64,000 nt of DNA from NCBI GenBank assembly GCA_916048095.2, contig OU696575.1, forward strand, positions 6,896,001-6,960,000. The letters are read 5' to 3'. Source of the stretch: Sacculina carcini (lineage: Eukaryota > Arthropoda > Thecostraca > Sacculinidae). Shown piece after piece: positions 54,259 through 64,000 of the stretch; positions within the stretch are counted from its first letter, which is position 1; each line of letters opens with the position of its first letter. Below the pieces are notes generated by a model. The model saw only the letters and a program-made list of their open reading frames with translations, was not told the origin of the DNA and searched no databases. Made by a program: the position numbers and the translations under genes.

Positions 54259-54656
54259 AAAAATCGGTCCAGTGGTTTAGGAAGAGATAGGGTAAACAAA
54301 CACAAATGACCTCAATGACCTTGAAAATAACCTTGGAGGTCAACAAAAGCTAGCCTATGACCTTCTTGCATCCATTTTACCCCTAGGGACCAAGTTTCAT
54401 CAAAATCGGTCCAGTGGTTTAGGAGGAGATAGGATAAACAGACACAAATGACCTCAATGACCTTGAAAATGACCTCGGAGGTCAACAAAACCTAGCCTAT
54501 GACCGTCTCGCATCCATTTCACCCCTAGGGACCAAGTTTCATCAAAATCGGTCTAGTGGTTTAGGAGTAGATACGATACAAACAGACATTTTTAATAAAT
54601 TTGCAATCAGTATAGGGCAAAAAAATACCATCAATTAGGCCCTTCGGGCCTAATTG
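54259..54656. repeat. 142-bp tandem repeat ending in a perfect hairpin
   Basis: About 2.4 copies of a 142-143-bp unit (starting AAAATCGGTCCAGTGGTTT at 54259, 54402 and 54544), with ATGACCTCAATGACCTTGAA and GGGACCAAGTTTCATC in each. At 54632-54656 an 11-bp stem CAATTAGGCCC closes over a TTC loop. Similar GTTTCATCAAAATCGG-type repeats are common in invertebrate genomes; the parent element is unknown to me. Confidence 0.75.
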
Positions 54657-54659
54657 GAT

Positions 54660-56115
54660 AAAATATAATCAATCAAAGAGCAAAAAGCTTATCCAATGGA
54701 AGAATATAAATTTGTCAATTCTTGATTTAATTATTGACGAAGTTTTTTCCCTCAACACTGCTCAAATTCACACCCGTCCTTCGTGTGTAGTAATTCAGAA
54801 GTGTAACACTATCAAAACAATGAAACTTTCTGTCATCTCTATAATTCCAGATTAATGCCTCCGCTAAAACAGCATATGCATATAGTTGACATTGCATGAT
54901 ATTACAACCCATATCCTTAAGCAACTTAAGCGTATGCAACTTGAAATTAAACCAATTAAATTACACAGTAAAATTCAGTAGTTTACTTTGATCCCAGTAG
55001 CATTTTACCCGCCCTTCGTGTGGAACGATTCATGTGTAAATATTGAGGACAATAAAGCCTTTCTATTCAGTATAGTGTTACCGATTAATTAAACTGTACG
55101 CAATAAAACCACACCATCCATGCTTGGAGCTGATATGATGCATTCTTAATTGTGATTGGGCTTTGTAAAATTTAATCGGTGTATATTCCTGTGTAATCGC
55201 AAGTGCGCATAATAGCTGTCAAATTGGTAATATGTCCTTTTGAATTTACACCGCCGTAACTTCTTTCAGATACACTTTGTAAAATAAAAAAATATACCGC
55301 ATTGTAGGGAAAAAAATTTCCAGCACGATGGTATATTTTATTTTAAAGTGTGACAAATAGTTACTGAGAAATAGGTAGAAAAATGAATATATATTTAGTC
55401 GCCCGGTGTTCAAGTGCAATTTTTGATGTATTTGAGAATTTTGCCAATTTTACACGTTTTTTGTATCATTTGTGGGTATAAATTATATCTTTTCTTGTAG
55501 AACACAAAATTCTCTACACAATAGTATAATTTTTATAGCTCTAACTTTGCTGGTTTAAGAGGAATAAATAGCGGAATATTGACCAAAATATTCGCCTTTT
55601 TCAGTGCTAATATTGCCTTCTTGACTTTGTCAATTTGACTTAACACCGCCGTAATTTTTTTTTATACACTTTGGAAAATTAAAATTCATACCGTGCTGTA
55701 GAACACAAAATTCCCAGCATGACGGTATTATTTATTTAGATGCGTGATAACCAGTTTTTGAGAAATAGAGAAAAAAGTAAAGAAAATCGGACGCGTGGAG
55801 TATAAATATAATTTTGAATGCAGATTGAAATTTTGCCATTTTTAGATACTTAATATTAAATTTTTGGATATAAATTATAGCCTATCTTGTAGAACGGAAA
55901 ATTCTCTACACAGTGGTATACTCTGTATTGCTGTACCATTTCTGGTTTAGGAGATTTCGATGGCAGAATATTGACGAAAATTTTCGCATTTTTCAGGGTT
56001 CATTTTGTCCTTTCACCGCTCCAACTTTTTTTGGATTCATTTTTAAAATTTAACATTTAGTGTAAAGTGTAGACAACAAAATTTGCAACGTGATGGTATA
56101 AATTGTTAGCGGGTA
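54660..56115. repeat. Helitron-related sequence with 370-395-bp tandem units
   Basis: The first part (54660-54780) matches 23745-23890 of Helitron 1, and 55365-55610 matches 23885-24120. From 55248 a unit starting ACACCGCCGTAA recurs at 55643 and, diverged, at 56013. Hairpin-like motifs ACCCGTCCTTCGTGTG and ACCCGCCCTTCGTGTGG occur at 54765 and 55008. Probably a truncated relative of Helitron 1. Confidence 0.6.
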
Positions 56116-56219
56116 TGCCTAGTGGTGGCCGAGTAGGAGCTGATAGAAAATGGACCAAGGAGGGTGGGACACACACACACAGAGGATCTCTTTAATATAT
56201 ATATATATATATATATATA

Positions 56220-57394
56220 CTAGCGACAAGTTCCGCACTTCGTGCGGTTATGGTCGCTAGTAGATCCGCACTACGTGCGTCTCGTAGCTTCGTTTGTAGT
56301 ATTGTAAGTGATGCGGTCGCCTTGAGTTTTGTCTAGGATAGCAATGCAAATATGATGATAATGCACTTGAAGCAAATGTTGCACAATCCGTGTGCACGAC
56401 ATTATATAAGTTCGCATCGCACATACAGACGCACACGCATACAAACACTGGCTGCACACGTGTTCGTTCATAGAATTTCGGCACACGGACACACATACCA
56501 ATACAAAATGCAAAACGGTATCGTGTGTGCAATTCCTGGGACAGTTCGCAGAAAAGATGTGGTGGCAATCTGGCAGGGAAGTTTCTAGCAATCGCTCAAC
56601 TGAATGACAAAAGTGTGTAGAATAAAGGTAAAAAACAAACACCAATAGAAAAATATATGATAATTACAATTACAATATTGGTAAGCTACACATATACACT
56701 TGAAAAACGCTTCTGGAACACGCACATGCACGACGATGTACTTAATTAAACACTCCGTTTTACTACGCACTCTGCACGCCACTGTGCATTTGCAAACGCT
56801 CGCTGCAATGCACGTGAGTCATGGTATATCGACACACAGACACACACACCAATATATACATCAGTGTGCCGTTCTGTACACTGTGTATGTATGTGTGTGT
56901 GTGTGTGTACGTGTACCTGTATGTGTACGTGTGTGTGTGTGTGCATCTATGTCAGTGTGTATGTGTGTGTGTGTGTGTGTGCATGTATGTCAGTGTGTAT
57001 GTGAGTGTGTGTGTGCCTGAGGTGGCAATCTCGCATGGGCGTTTCTAGCAATCGCTCAACTGAATGGCGCAGTGTGTAGAATAATGGTGAAAAACAAACA
57101 CCAGTAGAAAAATAAATGTTAATTACAATTACAATATTGGTAAACTACACATATCCACTCGAAAAACGCCTGTGGAACACGCACATGCACGACAATGTAC
57201 TTATTTAAACACTCTGTTTTACTACGCGCTCTGCACGCCACTGGGCATTTGCAAACGCTCGCTGCAAACGCTCGCTGCAATGCACGTGAGTCATGGCATA
57301 TCGACACACAGACACACACACACCAATATATATATACCAATGTGCCGTTCTGCACACACACTCACACACGTACGTTGAGCTTTATTATTATAGA
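56220..57394 (-). mobile_element. Non-autonomous Helitron 2
   Basis: On the minus strand it starts TCTATAATAATAAAGCTC after an A (57394) and ends with the hairpin CCGCAC-GAA-GTGCGG, AACTTGTCG and CTAG before a T (56220). Both flanks are (AT)n, so the insertion split a microsatellite between A and T. The terminal hairpin is itself enclosed by an 8-bp inverted repeat (CTAGCGAC / GTCGCTAG). Inside, 56555-56900 and 57015-57360 are a direct duplication with 460-bp offset, and the TG microsatellite at 56890-57020 lies between. Confidence 0.87.
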
Positions 57395-57745
57395 TATATA
57401 TATATATATATGTATATTCGGAGGAGCTGAAATTTACGACATATTATGAATTAACTATCGAAAATATATACGGCGTGGCGCCTTGCCAAATAGTTGCCAT
57501 AGAGGCTCATCAGAAGCAGAGATGCTTCATTACACTGTACTACCTCCGAAAGCCGATTCTGAGAATAGAGTGTGTGTACGTGTGTAAATGCGCCTATGGT
57601 TGTGTGCGCGTAGGTGCAAATGTGGGCGTGTCTGTTTGCGTAAATTAAATTGAAATCACTGTAATTAGAATGTAATCGGTTAACATATACAAGAAATTGA
57701 ATGAAAATTGAACATATAAGAACACACTCATTCACATTCACGATT
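57395..57745. other. Intron, nothing recognised
   Basis: Short unique stretch between Helitron 2 and Penelope-like element 2; no coding similarity. Confidence 0.35.
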
Positions 57746-57751
57746 TTGCAA

Positions 57752-60166
57752 AGCGGCAATCCAGTTTAATCTCGTTTGTCTGAATGAGAATATTCTTCCA
57801 GGCTACACCAATATCAAACTGCACGACGAGACAGCCAAAAATGCTGACAACACGCGCCGCTTCCGGATGGAACTGGTCAAGCAGCAGCTGGAGAAAAAGC
57901 AAGGCACTCTGCAGGATTTGAAGAGTGAACATGCCAGACTGCAGAACATTTGGACTGAACTGGACATTTCAGGTGAGCTCAAACGTGTCATAGAAAATAA
58001 GCAAGACGTGCTCATCAAGCAACACAGTCAGGGAGCCTTGTCGAAAATACAGAAGAAGCTCATCCGACTAAACGGCGGTCGAATCAAGTTGCCCCACTTG
58101 CGAGAAGGATTTATCAACTTGTCTGATGAACATCTCTCAACCGATCAGACCAAGCTACTCAACATGGGACTGAAATGCCACTACATGTCAAAGCCAAAAG
58201 ATCATCAGAAGCGGCTAGAGATCGAAGTCCTACTTGATGACATTCAGCAGCTTGAACGCAGAGGAGAAGTCACGACAACAAGCGAGCTTCAGCCATTGCT
58301 TCTAGCCGAATCAAGCAAATCGAGAGGCTCATTTCAGAGCAAAATCATGAACAACAAACTCAAGCAAGCAGCCAAAGAGCTACGCAACAACGACAAAATA
58401 GCGATTCGTCGAGCCGACAAAAGCGCTTCATTTGTGGTGCTCAACAAAAACGAGTATCTCGACAAAATAAACGCTATACTCAGTGACAGCAGCAAATTCG
58501 ACAAAATTCGCCGGAACCCGACGGAGGCGATCAAAAAAAGACTGAACAAATTGATAGAAGAGTTCAACAACGGCGACGACACGCACAAACTTTCAAAGAT
58601 TGCAGGTGAATACTCACCAGGCTATATGTAAGGCAATGTGAAAACGCACAAAGACGGCAACCCATTGAGGCCTATCATTTCACAGATCCCCACTGTGACG
58701 TACAACTTGGCGAAGCGTCTGAACGCAATTTTGCAGCAGTATGCACCGTGCAAACACAGCATCAGCAGTGCACACGACTTTCTGGAATTGCTGCGCGCGC
58801 AAGACTTAGCTGACGGCGATATCATCGCATCTTTGGATGTTGAAAACTTGTTCACCAACGTGCCTGTCGACAAAACCATCGACCTTATAATGGATCGTGT
58901 GTACCGCTGTGAAGAGACAACACCTCTGAAGGTGAGAGAGGATGTTTTGCGTGCACTGTTGAGTATATGCACGAAAGAGGCCCCATTCACCTGTCCAAGC
59001 GGCCAATTATACCAACAGATTGACGGAGTGGCTATGGGCAGCCCGCTCGGCGTTTTGTTCGCAAACTTATTCATGGGTCCCGCTGAAGCTAAAGTACACT
59101 CGTCGAACAAGCCAGCCACCTACTGCCGATACATCGACGACATCTTCATACGAGTGAAGTCATCTGACGAAATTGACTCTCTCAAGCGGGCTTTCGAAGA
59201 AGAAACGTCACTAAAATTCACGCACGAGAACGCACTCGACGGTCGGCTGGCATTTCTCGATGTGCTAGTACAGCTGAATAGCGGAGAGTTTAGCACAAAC
59301 GTATACACAAAGCCGACGAATCTGGGACTGTGTCTGAATGGCATCAGTGAATGTCCAACAAGATATCTGCGATACACAATCAGCGCATACATCCGTCGGG
59401 CACTGACACACTGCTCAAGCTGGGCTTCAACGCACAAAGAGCTCGAGCGTGTCACACAGGTGCTGCTCAACAACGGCTATCCGAACGAGCAAATTTCAGA
59501 CGTGATTGCTGCAGCGCTGAACAAACATTTCGAGACCAACTCTTTGAGCGACGCACAACAGCATATCACCTTGTACTACAGAAACTTTATGTCTTCTGCG
59601 CACAAAGTCGACGAACGAGTCATGAAGGAGATTGTTGAGAAGAATGTGAGACCCACTGAATCAGAAAAAAGGTGAAATTGATAATTTATTATCGTTCACA
59701 AAAAACATCGAGTATGATATTGCGCAACAAAGCATGCAATGACAGGCCAGACAAGCTGCAGCGACATCATGTTGTCTACCGGTACACCTGTGAAAACGAT
59801 GAGGGGTGCGGACCTCATTCCTACATCGGGATGACAACAACAACGCTGTCGCGCCGTTTGACCTGCCATCTCAGCAACGGTGCTATCAAAAACCACAATG
59901 CATCGGCGCATAACACAAAGATTAGTCGAGAAGAAATAGTGGCAAGAACAGATATATTGTCGCACGAAACTGACAACAGGCGCTTGAAACATTTGGAAGC
60001 AATTTACATAACAACAATGCGCCCAAAAATCAACGTGCAATTGGAGGAAAATGGTGTTCTCCCCACCCAAAGACCCCCATCAAGCAGTGAGCTGGACGCG
60101 CCCATGCGCGAGGTGCCACAAACGGCGGCGCGCAGTAGCGTGAGCCATAGGCGTCATCGACCATAG
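57752..60166 (+). pseudogene. Penelope-like element 2 protein (RT + GIY-YIG)
   Basis: About 800 codons. N-terminal part KAAIQFNLVCLNENILPGYT and coiled-coil-like MELVKQQLEKKQ; RRADKSASFVVLNKNEYLDK. RT: GNVKTHKDGNPLRPIISQIP, IIASLDVENLFTNVP, GVAMGSPLGVLFANLFMG, CRYIDDIF (about 59127) and LAFLDVLVQ. GIY-YIG endonuclease at 59780-60020: VVYRYTCEND, SYIGMTTTTLSRRLTCHLSN and TMRPKINVQLEENG. Only two breaks: an in-frame TAA at 58629-58631 and a one-base frame change in an A run at about 59665-59672. RT and endonuclease allow target-primed integration. The first residues lie in the 3' terminal repeat copy, not here. Confidence 0.9.
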
Positions 60167-60282
60167 GTGCGAATTTCGCACACAGTGCGCATACACGAGT
60201 CGTGAAAATAACACATACAATTGACGACCTATATAAACACACAATCGACAACAAACAAACGGCATTTAGTTGACCACATTGT

Positions 60283-60311
60283 CTGAGGATGGAGACCGGC
60301 TGCTCCGAAAC
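60283..60311 (+). ncRNA. Candidate minimal hammerhead ribozyme in the Penelope terminal repeat
   Basis: CTGAGGA (60283-60289) fits the CUGANGA core, followed by a 4-bp stem (GGAG/CTCC) and GAAAC (60307-60311). Penelope-like elements are known to carry such hammerheads in their terminal repeats. Stems I and III were not verified, and activity is unknown. Confidence 0.55.
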
Positions 60312-60514
60312 GTTACACATCGGCGAATTACTGCACAAGCTCAACAGCGATCATCAAAAACTCGCACGAGCGATCGAGACGACAAAGAAGAAGATTGAAA
60401 ACTGCAAAGCGGCAATCCAGTTTAATCTCGTTTGTCTGAATGAGAATATATATATATATATATATATACTAATTCTTATATACCGTATAAATTAATGTAT
60501 ATACTATAATTCAC

Positions 60515-60662
60515 CCTCTTTCTGTCGTCTTTGAGTTCTCGCAGAGCGCTGGCCGCGTCTTTATAAAGCGAGCCACTGATATGCTCAGCAATGAGCTCAT
60601 GCTGGCCCGCTAGGTCGTTGACCTCTGATAACATGGATCTCACGGCCGTGTGGCTCGTCAAC
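60515..60662 (-). CDS. CIP4/FBP17/TOCA family gene, exon 1 of those visible (F-BAR)
   Basis: After one base finishing a split codon: LTSHTAVRSMLSEVNDLAGQ, HELIAEHISGSLYKDA and ALRELKDDRKR. CIP4 has SFVQILQEVNDFAGQRELVAENLSV ... KQERK here, so the NDxAGQ motif on the F-BAR concave face helix is intact. Acceptor TTGGCAG in a TG-rich tract, donor AGG|GTGAAT; 148 bp, phase 0 exit. The preceding exon(s) with the protein start (about 70 residues in relatives) are beyond 60662 and not found up to the window end. F-BAR dimers bend membrane during endocytosis. Confidence 0.93.
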
Positions 60663-60783
60663 CTGCCAAACACAGACGCATACATACGCACAGACAAATG
60701 TGGTGAATGTCAAATGCACTTTTTTCATTTGAGTGTCAATTGTATTTTTTCAATTGTATATTAGAAAACACTAATGAAAAGAG

Positions 60784-62188
60784 CCAGAGCCGTCAATTGA
60801 CGGCTGTCATTTAGGATGAATCTTTTTTGGCCATTTTTCAAAAATAATTCACCAGTATACGTTTTCGAATAATTTACACAACGCTAAATCTAATGGTGTT
60901 ACAATTTGAACAATCCAAAAAAACATAAGGGTAGTAAATTCAAATTGAAAAACACAAGTGTAGCCGAAAATGAAAACATTCAAAGTTTGTCTTAATTGGT
61001 AAAGTTGGATAACTTTAGGCCAATTTAACAAACGCGATTTAACAGATAGGCTTAATATATTTCTAATGGTATAACTTTTGCTATAATTTCACTTATAAGA
61101 AAAAATACAATTACCTAGAAGAATCACAGCCTTCAACTGACGACTTCCCACGTTTTTCACATTATCGACTTCAAATAATGCATGAAACATATCAGATATG
61201 TGCTAAGCTTATGGAACTTCATTTGATTTGAACACCAATAATTAAATACACTAAACCAAAAGTACACAATTATTTTGAAGACGATTACAATTGGTTGGCA
61301 TGAGTTCCGCATATATGTTTCTCACATGCAATGAAAGCACAATTTTTTGCAATGCAATTTTTCATTCAATACTTGTACTTCATATAACAACATGTGAGAC
61401 TCCATTGCTCAATCGCTCACTGTTAGGCGTACATTTTTCAATATACAGAAATTTTATAGGGAAATTCATCAAATAGTACTGTCATCAGTCGCATTGTGAG
61501 GTGTTCCGTCGACCATCACTTGTCATTCCCGCTAAAAATGTTTGTTTAGACTGATGTCTTCATTGTATACGAGTTAGGTAACCTGTCGTAAAACGTGATC
61601 GTTGATCAAAGCTGAACTGACATTATAGAATACCCACTCAAGCAGAGTCTATTGGATGTTTTCACTGAATACATTCTAGCAATCTGATCGAAAAAATTCA
61701 CTTCTGGTTTGTTCATATTATAAGACAGTATGAGTTGACATTTTTTCGGATTCTATTTCGTTGATCTGAGTATGTTCAGGTGCAAAAAAACTGGAGAACA
61801 AGCACGATGTTCATGTTTTACATTGATACAATAAGGCTGCAATGCCCATTTGTGTCTACTTTGCTGCTGGAATAAATATTATTTCGCATCTATATTCAAT
61901 GCTATCATGATAAACCAAATGAATATTTCGAATGGCGATTGGTAAATTGGCATAAACACTATATCAAGCAACCTATTAATTCAAATGTGCAAAATCAGTC
62001 ATTTTTCATTGAGGTTAAGACTTTCAAACTAGTTTTAAGACTCTTAAATCTACTTTGATTTGAATTTCTTTATCACCCATGGATTCAGCGTTGTCTAAAC
62101 TATTAGGATACGTAAACCACAACCAATCCAGGGGAAATATTGAAGGAATCAGAAGCCTTATATGACCGCCGTCAATTGACAGCTCTGG
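60784..62188. mobile_element. 1.4-kb inverted-repeat element without ORF
   Basis: Termini CCAGAGCCGTCAATTGACGG (60784) and the complement of CCAGAGCTGTCAATTGACGG (62188) form inverted repeats of about 30 bp. The left TIR contains a perfect 16-bp palindrome (GCCGTCAATTGACGGC, 60789-60804). No transposase is seen and no clear target duplication, so the superfamily is unassigned. Confidence 0.6.
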
Positions 62189-62409
62189 TTCATTTAGGTC
62201 CGGGGTGTTTACTCATGCTTTATATTTTCCCTGAAAAAAAAACTATTATTTCAGTAAATTTAAGCTGTATGAGTGAATAATGTATTTAGGTGTTGTTATA
62301 AAGTCAATATAAGTAGTAGACCGCGGGACTTTGTGACACATATGACGTCAAAAGTGGGCGTGGCCAAAGTATGACGTCATACCCCTCCCCCTTCTGACGT
62401 CACATGTTC

Positions 62410-62567
62410 CCCCAAGTGGCGCGCTCTATACTTGACTAGTGACGCCCTCTATATTTGACCTGGCCGGAAGTGGCGCCGTCTATACCTGACCTAAGAGTGG
62501 CGCCGTCTATACCTGACCTAAGAGTGGCGCCGTCTATACCTGACCTGGCCGGAAGTGGTGCCATCTA
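62410..62567. repeat. 27-bp tandem repeat
   Basis: Six units, three of them nearly perfect, of GTGGCGCCGTCTATACCTGA plus CCTAAGA; some units have CCTGGCCGGAA instead. Lies between CRE-like sites and the tRNA-like sequence. Confidence 0.85.
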
Positions 62568-62737
62568 AGGTGAGCGGTGGTACCTGTGAATGCAGCAGCG
62601 CTATCTATAAATATTTGAAACAATTTATTTATTTCATTTAGTTTATTTATTTCATTTAATTAATTTATTAGATTTATTTAATCATTTTATTTACTTTGAT
62701 TATTTGTGTGTAGAGTGTAGTGTCGAGTGAGTGAAGA

Positions 62738-62820
62738 AAGTATTTGCCTGGTTGGGATTCGAACCGAGGTCCTCGGGGTTCGAGCAGTTTTACGCAGTTG
62801 GGCCATTGTAGAGGTTCAAG
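62738..62820 (-). mobile_element. tRNA-related SINE head
   Basis: On the minus strand A box-like TGGCCCAACTGCG (62805-62793) and B box GGTTCGAATCC (62765-62755) at tRNA-like spacing. No folded cloverleaf with a paired acceptor stem was found, so a SINE head or tRNA pseudogene is more likely than a tRNA gene. Confidence 0.5.
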
Positions 62821-63301
62821 ATGATGTGATGGTTTATATGTGGTATACATAGTGCGCAAGCACGAGTATACAATTAAATGAATTTAGAGAATTGTGAGAC
62901 ACTTATGGCGCACATGATACAATTGTGGTGCACATATTAGGCATATCAATGTTTATCATATTAGGAATGTTTTATACACTGCGCATGCGCAGACGTCAGG
63001 ACGGTATCTTGGTGCGTGCATTGCATCAGCTAGGCGGTGACCTTGAGATGGCGCCACGCTGTCGGGGAATGTTGTCAATAAACTGCGCAGTTGATAACGT
63101 TGTATGATAAGAGTACATGCAGGTGCATGTTTTTGATATACTGCGCATGCGCTGACGTCATCATCCAGAGTATATAAATTGTCGAGTCTGTGCGCATCTT
63201 GTCTGTCATTTCGTTTCATCGTTTGTCGCGTGCGGGTCGGTCTTTAGTGCTCCAGTTATTTCTTGTGTTTGTTTTATTTGCTGCCATATTGTTTTGGAGA
63301 G

Positions 63302-63663
63302 ATGGCTGCAAAGCATCGGTTGAGTGATGATGAGGACAACGGCTCACCAATGAAGCGTGGAGACACTGCCGAGGTGAGCAATATCCGATGTGTTTTGCAA
63401 GACGTGAGCTCAAGGTACGTTCGGCGATTCAGAGCTCAAGGCAAATCGTATCACCTGGAGCTCAACTTTACGGAGCCCGACAACGTCATTGGAGCAATTG
63501 CTTCAATTGAGGCGACCATCGACGCTGTGGTGGGTCAGGTGCTCCAAGGAGTGGACCCTGAGGATTATGTGGACATTACTCTGCGCAACGCCGACTATAA
63601 GCAGGACGCATACCTGGTGCCTCAGTGTGTCAGAGATTTCGACGCGTCACTTTTGTCAAAAAG
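63302..63663 (+). CDS. First coding exon of an unidentified plus-strand gene
   Basis: ATG in GAGAGATGGCT, 120 codons plus two bases, ending in a strong donor AAG|GTAAGCG at 63663/63664. The N-terminus (MAAKHRLSDDEDNGSPMKRG) is acidic then basic, nuclear-signal-like. The rest is a compact domain: VLQDVSSRYVRRFRAQGKSY, then LNFTEPDNVI, DAVVGQVLQGVDPEDYVDIT and VPQCVRDF. I cannot name it. The layout loosely recalls the N-terminal region before DNA polymerase B in Maverick/Polinton-type or virus-derived elements, but this is only a hint. It lies antisense inside, or beside, the host F-BAR gene. Confidence 0.6.
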
Positions 63664-64000
63664 GTAAGCGTTTTTGTATTTTTATTGTTTTATTTACTAG
63701 ATTTTATTTACGAGATTAAATATTCAAATTAAAAAATGAATTTGTTTGTTTGTTTGTTTTTTTACACATACATGTTTATTGCCCAAAATCAGACACAGAA
63801 AGCATAAAACACAAGCACATGGCACACAAGCGCATGACACAATTTTAACCAAATAGAGACTTAAATAATTAAATAAACGACACTGAATGATTATGCAGTG
63901 ACGGTCATTATAGCAATCATATATAAACACAAAACTATAGTCAAACATCACCACATAACGGTTTCACACAATAAAATATGTGAGAAAATGTGGGCTGTGT
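63664..64000. other. Start of an intron, nothing else recognised
   Basis: Follows the donor of the 63302 exon. A (GTTT)n-rich piece and AT/CA-rich sequence, no coding similarity. Confidence 0.35.

Larger units (their letters stand above)
57746..60451 (+). mobile_element. Penelope-like element 2, nearly intact
   Basis: A sequence of about 46 bp (GCAAAGCGGCAATCCAG onward) occurs at both ends, 57753-57793 and 60405-60451, in direct orientation, which fits the partial tandem (pLTR) layout of Penelope-like elements. The 3' copy also contains the hammerhead-type motif and the ORF start (METGCSETLHIGELLHKLNS). It ends in (AT)n and lies about 60 bp from the host splice donor at 60514. Confidence 0.87.
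62343..63178 (+). promoter_or_regulatory. CRE/NRF1/TATA promoter region
   Basis: Perfect CREs (TGACGTCA) at 62343, 62372, 62395 and 63153. NRF1-type TGCGCATGCGC at 62980 and 63142, the second joined to the CRE at 63153. TATATAAA at 63171-63178 lies about 125 bp before the ATG at 63302, so a start site near 63200-63205 is expected. Binding by the named factors is inference from motif identity. Confidence 0.6.

Noticed and set aside
62738..62820. tRNA gene on the minus strand
   Set aside because: B box is perfect, but I could not fold a complete cloverleaf; kept only as a SINE or tRNA-like relic.

Overview
Eukaryotic, metazoan DNA: interrupted coding exons with GT/AG junctions, (CA)n and (AT)n microsatellites, and a mix of non-LTR, LTR, Penelope, Helitron and hAT elements typical of a large invertebrate genome (a marine or lophotrochozoan animal is my guess; the species cannot be fixed from the sequence).

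The host content is one gene on the minus strand whose introns fill almost the whole window: a CIP4/FBP17/TOCA-1-type F-BAR protein (TRIP10/FNBP1/FNBP1L family). Eight consecutive exons are visible, in transcript order 60515-60662, 44517-44621, 22776-22928, 20735-20920, 17823-18080, 6741-6883, 5056-5190 and about 4453-4683. They join in phase and give most of the F-BAR coiled coil, a low-complexity basic linker, the HR1 (Cdc42-binding) coiled coil and a Ser/Thr-rich linker. The F-BAR start lies beyond the right edge and the SH3 domain beyond the left edge. All eight acceptors have a TG-repeat tract where a polypyrimidine tract is expected, and one donor has been amplified into a 24-bp minisatellite.

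Everything else is mobile DNA, much of it nested. 1-4040: a LINE tail and a decayed LTR-element pol. 7-9 kb: Penelope fragment, tRNA-SINE, LINE tails. 8.7-17.3 kb: a CR1-like LINE split by one hAT element (9182-11835, 8-bp TSD) and flanked by a second hAT (14206-17274, 8-bp TSD) that carries two LINE insertions. 18-22.8 kb: transposon-protein remnant, LINE and Penelope debris, minisatellite. 23.0-26.3 kb: non-autonomous Helitron and Penelope-like element 1. 26.7-42.5 kb: one LINE on the plus strand broken by three later insertions, namely a CR1-like LINE with a PHD-finger ORF1 (minus, about 28630-32990), an internally deleted Ty3/gypsy element with identical 164-bp LTRs (33842-36269), and a Ty3/gypsy element with an intact 1217-residue gag-pol frame and a predicted self-priming PBS (37331-41905). 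43.9 kb: hAT MITE. 44.8-53.0 kb: an autonomous-type Helitron whose Rep-helicase reading frame runs on into a ubiquitin-specific protease (USP) domain. 54-57.4 kb: tandem repeats and another non-autonomous Helitron. 57.7-60.45 kb: a nearly intact Penelope-like element with GIY-YIG and hammerhead-type motif, ending about 60 bp from a host splice donor. 60.8-62.2 kb: an inverted-repeat element. 62.3-63.7 kb: CRE/NRF1/TATA promoter-like sequence followed by the first coding exon of an unidentified plus-strand gene.

The most notable items are the Helitron-USP fusion, the self-priming single-ORF gypsy element with its inverted gag duplication, the splice-donor minisatellite, and the UG-rich acceptors.
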